Assembly (NCBI GenBank): GCA_945928585.1
Contig: CAMENQ010000076.1
Span: 1-9,275 of the forward strand
Direction of reading: 5' to 3'
From: an uncultured Roseburia sp.
GTDB lineage: Bacteria; Bacillota; Clostridia; Lachnospirales; Lachnospiraceae
DNA: 9,275 bases
The position numbers were made by a program, and so were the translations under genes. Below, in pieces: positions 6,655 through 9,275 of this stretch; positions within the stretch are counted from its first letter, which is position 1, and each line of letters begins with the position of its first letter. Below the pieces are notes generated by a model. It was not told where the DNA came from. It ran no database searches and saw only the letters and a program-made list of their open reading frames with translations.

Positions 6655-7731
6655 TTATACTATATTAAAATAACCTTTAATTTCTTCCAAAAGATTATCA
6701 TAATCCTCAAAGGACAAATCTCCAATGTGCGCTACACGAATACTGCATTTCCCTAATTCACCGCCTACAGGATTAACCATAATATTTTTTTCATCCTTAA
6801 GGTAAGTAAAGAACTCCATAGCAATATCTTTCTCGAATCTTATTGGACTAATTGCGTTTGATAAAGGAAAAGATGGCAAATGAATAGGCATTCCTTTAAT
6901 TTTACCTCTAAAGTACTCTGCCCTGTCACGTACCTCTTTTATACGATTTTCTACACCCTGTTTATCTATATAATGTAACATATCATTCAATTCAAAAAGA
7001 ACTCCCACTGCCGGTGTAAACGGGGTCTGACCTCTTTTGATATTTAACAAATAATCTTTAAAATCAAAATATAATGAGGTAATGTTATTTTTCATAACTT
7101 TTTCATCTATTATTCTTCTGCTTAAAGTTACCAATGAAATTCCCGGAGCCAAACAAAGTCCCTTCTGTGAACTTACGATGGTGGCATCTATACCATATTT
7201 TTCCATATTATACTCATCACAAAGAAATGTACTTATAGCATCAACAACAAACCACAAATTGTTACGTTCACAGAAATCATGCAGGATTTCCACATTATAA
7301 AGCTGTCCTGTATATGTTTCGTGCAAATTCACCAGAAGACCTGTGTATCCTTTGTCATCATACTTAATCAAATGTTCTGCCGTAAGTTCCTCATCTCTAC
7401 CAAGCTTTAGTGCATCAAATGGTATATTATGAATTTCGCAAATTTTCTCGAAACGTTCTCCAAAAGTACCTCCTGAAATAACAAGTAACTTGTCATTTGC
7501 ATCAAAGCAGTTCATAACTGTTGCTTCCATAGCACCGCTACCTGACGCTGTAAGAAACATAACCTCTGCATCTGCCGGTGCGTACATGGTTTTTAACAGC
7601 AGCTTTTTATTATCTAACATAAGCTCCGAAAATTCGGAAGTTCTAAAATACGGAACAACGTGACTCCTCACATCAATAGTATGCTTATACATCTGTGCCG
7701 GTCCTACTGTAAATAACTTAACATCCTTCAT
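6655..7731 (-). CDS. Class V aminotransferase, 2-aminoethylphosphonate/alanine-glyoxylate transaminase-like
   Basis: A 358-residue fold-type I PLP enzyme of the class V group, the usual length for PhnW and alanine-glyoxylate transaminases. The N-terminal FTVGPAQM (7-14) matches the family's opening GP motif. TASGSGAMEA (61-70) binds the PLP phosphate, VVDAISTF (162-169) carries D164 for the pyridine ring, SSQKGL (187-192) contains the Schiff-base K190, TPFTPAV (236-242) completes the dimer active site, and IRVAHIGD (331-338) supplies the carboxylate-binding arginine R332. With a PntC-like cytidylyltransferase in the same unit, a 2-aminoethylphosphonate-forming transaminase is the favoured role, but sequence alone also allows an alanine-, serine- or phosphonoalanine-type reaction. 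ATG at 7731 is the only in-frame start. Its best Shine-Dalgarno sequence lies 27 nt upstream across a hairpin. It is the first gene of its operon, under the promoter at 7868-7896. Confidence 0.82.
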   Translation of the reverse strand: MKDVKLFTVGPAQMYKHTIDVRSHVVPYFRTSEFSELMLDNKKLLLKTMYAPADAEVMFLTASGSGAMEATVMNCFDANDKLLVISGGTFGERFEKICEIHNIPFDALKLGRDEELTAEHLIKYDDKGYTGLLVNLHETYTGQLYNVEILHDFCERNNLWFVVDAISTFLCDEYNMEKYGIDATIVSSQKGLCLAPGISLVTLSRRIIDEKVMKNNITSLYFDFKDYLLNIKRGQTPFTPAVGVLFELNDMLHYIDKQGVENRIKEVRDRAEYFRGKIKGMPIHLPSFPLSNAISPIRFEKDIAMEFFTYLKDEKNIMVNPVGGELGKCSIRVAHIGDLSFEDYDNLLEEIKGYFNIV

Positions 7732-7763
7732 GATTTTTTCACAAAATTGTTTTTGTGTCTCCT
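7732..7763 (-). promoter_or_regulatory. Shine-Dalgarno separated from the transaminase ATG by a small hairpin
   Basis: AGGAG (7763-7759, minus strand) is too far from the ATG (27 nt) to serve directly. Between them a 7-bp perfect stem forms, CACAAAA with TTTTGTG (7740-7746 and 7751-7757), with a 4-nt loop. Folding it removes 18 nt and leaves 9 nt of effective spacing, a normal value. No closer Shine-Dalgarno sequence or in-frame upstream start codon is present. Confidence 0.5.
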
Positions 7764-7780
7764 CTCTTTTTTATTTCTTT

Positions 7781-7800
7781 TAGGCATTTGCAAATTCCTA
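7781..7800. promoter_or_regulatory. 20-bp imperfect palindrome, possible operator
   Basis: TAGGCATTTGCAAATTCCTA is a two-fold symmetric site with one mismatched pair; its centre ATTTGCAAAT is a perfect 10-bp palindrome. With no loop it suits a dimeric DNA-binding protein better than an RNA hairpin. It lies about 60-80 nt downstream of the predicted transaminase-operon start, in the leader, where a bound repressor could block elongation. Confidence 0.4.
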
Positions 7801-7867
7801 TTAATTTTTTGTATATTTGCTCATTTTTTGTTATTTTCCATCTGGAAGACAACATAAATCATAGTAT

Positions 7868-7896
7868 ATTTTAATATCATCGGATAAGTAAGTCAA
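7868..7896 (-). promoter_or_regulatory. Strong sigma-A-type promoter for the transaminase/DUF2284/nucleotidyltransferase unit
   Basis: On the minus strand TTGACT (7896-7891) and TAAAAT (7873-7868) are separated by 17 nt, each one base from consensus. Transcription would start near 7861, giving a leader of about 130 nt with the palindrome at 7781-7800 and the hairpin next to the start codon. Confidence 0.8.
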
Positions 7897-8000
7897 TATT
7901 TTTTTGTTTCTATGTATTCTCTTCTATATATTCCCTATCATTCTTACTATTATTCTTAACAATTATATATAGATATACTTAAATATGCACATTATAAATA

Positions 8001-8047
8001 AACTGTTTCTTTCAGAATTTTTTATACTGACAGTTATAAAAAACTGT
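8001..8047. repeat. Three alternating AACTGT/ACAGTT inverted repeats upstream of the GtrB-like gene
   Basis: AACTGT occurs at 8001-8006 and 8042-8047, and its reverse complement ACAGTT at 8030-8035. The middle copy can pair with either outer copy, making a 6-bp stem with a 6-nt loop on the right or a 23-nt loop on the left. The two pairings exclude each other. The first and third copies are embedded in AAACTGTTT. They lie 80-130 nt before the ATG at 8130. Confidence 0.4.
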
Positions 8048-8129
8048 TTACTTCCCTTCAAAAAAAGATTACAATAATAACATATTTTTACAATAATTAA
8101 TCCATTAAAGGGGACAGAAGGTAACATAC

Positions 8130-9125
8130 ATGAAAAAATTATCCGTAATAATACCGGCATACAACGAAGAAAAAATGATACATAAAACAGCATGTACAAT
8201 ATCCGAAATTCTTTCGGCTGCAGATATTCCTTATGAACTGCTTTTTATAAATGACGGCTCAAAGGATACCACGTGGCCTGCCATTATGAAAGAATGTCAG
8301 GAAAATCCATATATAACAGGTATCTGCTTCTCAAGAAACTTTGGAAAAGAAGCCGCTATGTTTGCAGGTCTTGAAAAGGCAACCGGAGACTGCGCTGTTA
8401 TTATTGACTGTGATTTACAGCATCCGCCGGAAAAAATCGTTGAGATGTACAGACTTTGGGAGCAGGGCTATGAAATAGTAGAAGGCGTAAAAGAAGACAG
8501 AGGTGAGGAAGGAAAATTCCACAGATTTTGCGCCAATACATTTTATAAAATTATAAGTAAGCTTACTAAAATAGATATGTCCAACGCATCTGACTTTAAG
8601 CTTATGGACAGGAAAGTTGTAGACATTCTCAAGAATATGCCTGAGAGAAATACGTTTTTCAGGGCTTTATCATCATGGGTTGGTTTTAAAAGCACTACCG
8701 TAAGCTTTAAAGTCCGTGACAGGGAAGAAGGCGAATCCAAATGGTCACCATGGTCACTTGTTAAATATGCCATTGCAAATATTACCACCTTTTCCGTAGC
8801 TCCAATGCAGATTGTTACCATACTTGGTGTACTGTTTTTTATACTTTCCCTTGTACTTGGTATTCAGTCTCTTGTGTATAAGATTATCGGACGTGCCCTT
8901 GAAGGCTTCACTACCGTCATTATAATAGAACTGCTTGTGGGAAGTATCTGCATGACAAGTATGGGTATTATAGGATATTATATTTCAAAGATTTATGACG
9001 AAATAAAAGGACGGCCACGATACATTATTTCAAGTATTGTAAATAATGGTATTTCTGATACCGTAAATCGTGAAGCCTCTAAAAACAGCATATCTGATAT
9101 TGACAGCTGCAATAAGGACAGCTAA
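8130..9125 (+). CDS. GtrB/DPM1-like polyprenyl-phosphate glycosyltransferase (GT2 with two C-terminal membrane helices)
   Basis: A 331-residue enzyme of the bactoprenol glucosyltransferase/dolichol-phosphate-mannose synthase group. The GT-A domain shows PAYNEE (9-14), NDGS (41-44), RNFGKEAAMFAGL (69-81), the DxD motif as DCD (93-95) followed by LQHPPE, SDFKLMDR (154-161) and REEGESKW (198-205). Two membrane helices follow at about 222-250 and 261-287, ending in the typical GRPRYI (294-299). It should transfer a sugar from a nucleotide donor to undecaprenyl phosphate, giving a lipid-linked single sugar used outside the membrane to decorate glycans. The last 30 or so residues form a polar tail beyond the usual end. 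ATG at 8130 has AGAAGG about 8 nt upstream. It is transcribed away from the minus-strand cluster, and no gtrA-like small membrane gene adjoins it inside the window. Family is firm; the sugar is unknown. Confidence 0.93.
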   Translation: MKKLSVIIPAYNEEKMIHKTACTISEILSAADIPYELLFINDGSKDTTWPAIMKECQENPYITGICFSRNFGKEAAMFAGLEKATGDCAVIIDCDLQHPPEKIVEMYRLWEQGYEIVEGVKEDRGEEGKFHRFCANTFYKIISKLTKIDMSNASDFKLMDRKVVDILKNMPERNTFFRALSSWVGFKSTTVSFKVRDREEGESKWSPWSLVKYAIANITTFSVAPMQIVTILGVLFFILSLVLGIQSLVYKIIGRALEGFTTVIIIELLVGSICMTSMGIIGYYISKIYDEIKGRPRYIISSIVNNGISDTVNREASKNSISDIDSCNKDS

Positions 9126-9174
9126 TACTATTAGGGCACCAAAATATCATATTTTTTCGGTGCCCTAATAGTAT
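9125..9174. terminator. Long perfect hairpin overlapping the stop of the GtrB-like gene (terminator-like, no trailing T-run)
   Basis: ATACTATTAGGGCACC (9125-9140) pairs perfectly over 16 bp with GGTGCCCTAATAGTAT (9159-9174). The 18-nt loop can itself fold as AAAATA/TATTTT. The stem starts at the last base of the TAA stop. Position suggests transcription termination or 3'-end protection, but neither strand carries a T-run after the stem; the only T-rich stretch lies in the loop (9152-9157). It is therefore not a textbook intrinsic terminator. Confidence 0.6.
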
Positions 9175-9204
9175 ATCCCGTAAGTGTTCCAAAACATAGC
9201 GGTA

Positions 9205-9233
9205 CTGACAAATAACAATCATTGTATTATACT
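9205..9233 (+). promoter_or_regulatory. Sigma-A-type promoter for the gene starting at 9263
   Basis: CTGACA (9205-9210), a 17-nt spacer and TATACT (9228-9233), each hexamer one base from consensus. The expected start is near 9240, leaving a short leader of about 22 nt with AGGAG (9253-9257) before the ATG. Confidence 0.75.
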
Positions 9234-9262
9234 TACTACAGTATTATAACTTAGGAGATATT

Positions 9263-9275
9263 ATGGCAAACACAG
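9263..9275 (+). CDS. Start of an unidentified gene, partial (right edge)
   Basis: ATG at 9263 opens a frame reading Met-Ala-Asn-Thr before the window ends. AGGAG 5 nt upstream and the near-consensus promoter at 9205-9233 support a genuine start. Too little is present to name a product. It has the same orientation as the GtrB-like gene but its own promoter, with the long hairpin between them. Confidence 0.6.

Larger units (their letters stand above)
7732..8129. other. Divergent intergenic region with regulatory elements
   Basis: This 398-nt AT-rich gap separates divergent genes. The left part is the promoter and leader of the transaminase unit. The right part (about 7900-8129) must drive the plus-strand glycosyltransferase; no promoter stands out. 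TTGTTT (7904-7909), 17 nt, then TATATT (7927-7932) and TTAACA (7956-7961), 17 nt, then TTAAAT (7979-7984) are both weak candidates. Three AACTGT half-sites in alternating orientation lie at 8001-8006, 8030-8035 and 8042-8047. A minus-strand open frame (8199-7963) here overlaps the real gene start and is not credited. Confidence 0.6.

Noticed and set aside
7836..7847. Short palindrome TTCCATCTGGAA in the same leader
   Set aside because: Only 5 bp per arm with a 2-nt centre, which is common by chance and has no positional argument.
7812..7850. Tiny overlapping reading frames in the transaminase leader (6 and 7 codons)
   Set aside because: Neither has a Shine-Dalgarno sequence, and short frames of Lys/Asn codons are expected by chance in such AT-rich sequence.
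7963..8199. 78-codon minus-strand open frame
   Set aside because: It overlaps the start of the well-supported GtrB-like gene on the opposite strand and its translation is a hydrophobic low-complexity product of AT-rich DNA.
8543..8821. 92-codon minus-strand open frame
   Set aside because: It is antisense to the conserved part of the GtrB-like gene and has no independent support.

Overview
The window looks like AT-rich, low-GC Gram-positive DNA (Clostridia, possibly a Lachnospiraceae-type genome). That is inferred from A/T-ending codons, strong AGGAGG-type ribosome binding sites, sigma-A-like promoters and the protein families present. It covers most of a cell-surface polysaccharide or teichoic-acid-like gene cluster. 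Nine genes lie on the minus strand; a divergent glycosyltransferase and the first few codons of another gene lie on the plus strand. No rRNA, tRNA, CRISPR array, insertion sequence or phage gene was seen.

The minus-strand genes form two transcription units. The first (about 7861 down to 5268) has a near-consensus promoter and encodes a class V aminotransferase resembling 2-aminoethylphosphonate/alanine-glyoxylate transaminases, a cysteine-rich DUF2284 protein, and a LicC/PntC-like nucleotidyltransferase. It ends at a clear intrinsic terminator. The likely theme is making and activating a small phosphorus-containing head group as a CMP or CDP derivative, possibly CMP-aminoethylphosphonate. No phosphoenolpyruvate mutase or phosphonopyruvate decarboxylase is in the window, so this remains inference. 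The second unit starts at a strong promoter (5080-5108). It encodes a GT2 glycosyltransferase, a FdtA/QdtA-family sugar 3,4-ketoisomerase, a DegT/DnrJ aminotransferase, a GNAT N-acyltransferase, a Wzx-type flippase and, running off the left edge, a CDP-glycerol glycerophosphotransferase-family protein. The ketoisomerase, aminotransferase and acyltransferase together should turn dTDP-4-keto-6-deoxyglucose into a dTDP-3-acylamino-3,6-dideoxyhexose (Fuc3NAc or Qui3NAc type).

Plus strand: 7732-8129 is a divergent intergenic region holding the first unit's promoter, a 20-bp imperfect palindrome, a hairpin between a Shine-Dalgarno sequence and its start codon, and alternating inverted repeats. Gene 8130-9125 encodes a GtrB/DPM1-like polyprenyl-phosphate sugar transferase with two C-terminal membrane helices. 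A 16-bp perfect hairpin follows its stop codon, then a good promoter and the start of a further gene at 9263.

Together the genes suggest assembly, lipid-linked export and phospho- or phosphono-decoration of a surface glycan containing an unusual 3-amino-3,6-dideoxy sugar. The most interesting points are the split PntC-like/transaminase module with DUF2284 between its parts, the mixed FdtA/QdtA residues in the ketoisomerase, the GNAT enzyme where a hexapeptide-repeat acetyltransferase is usual, and the structured leader of the transaminase gene.
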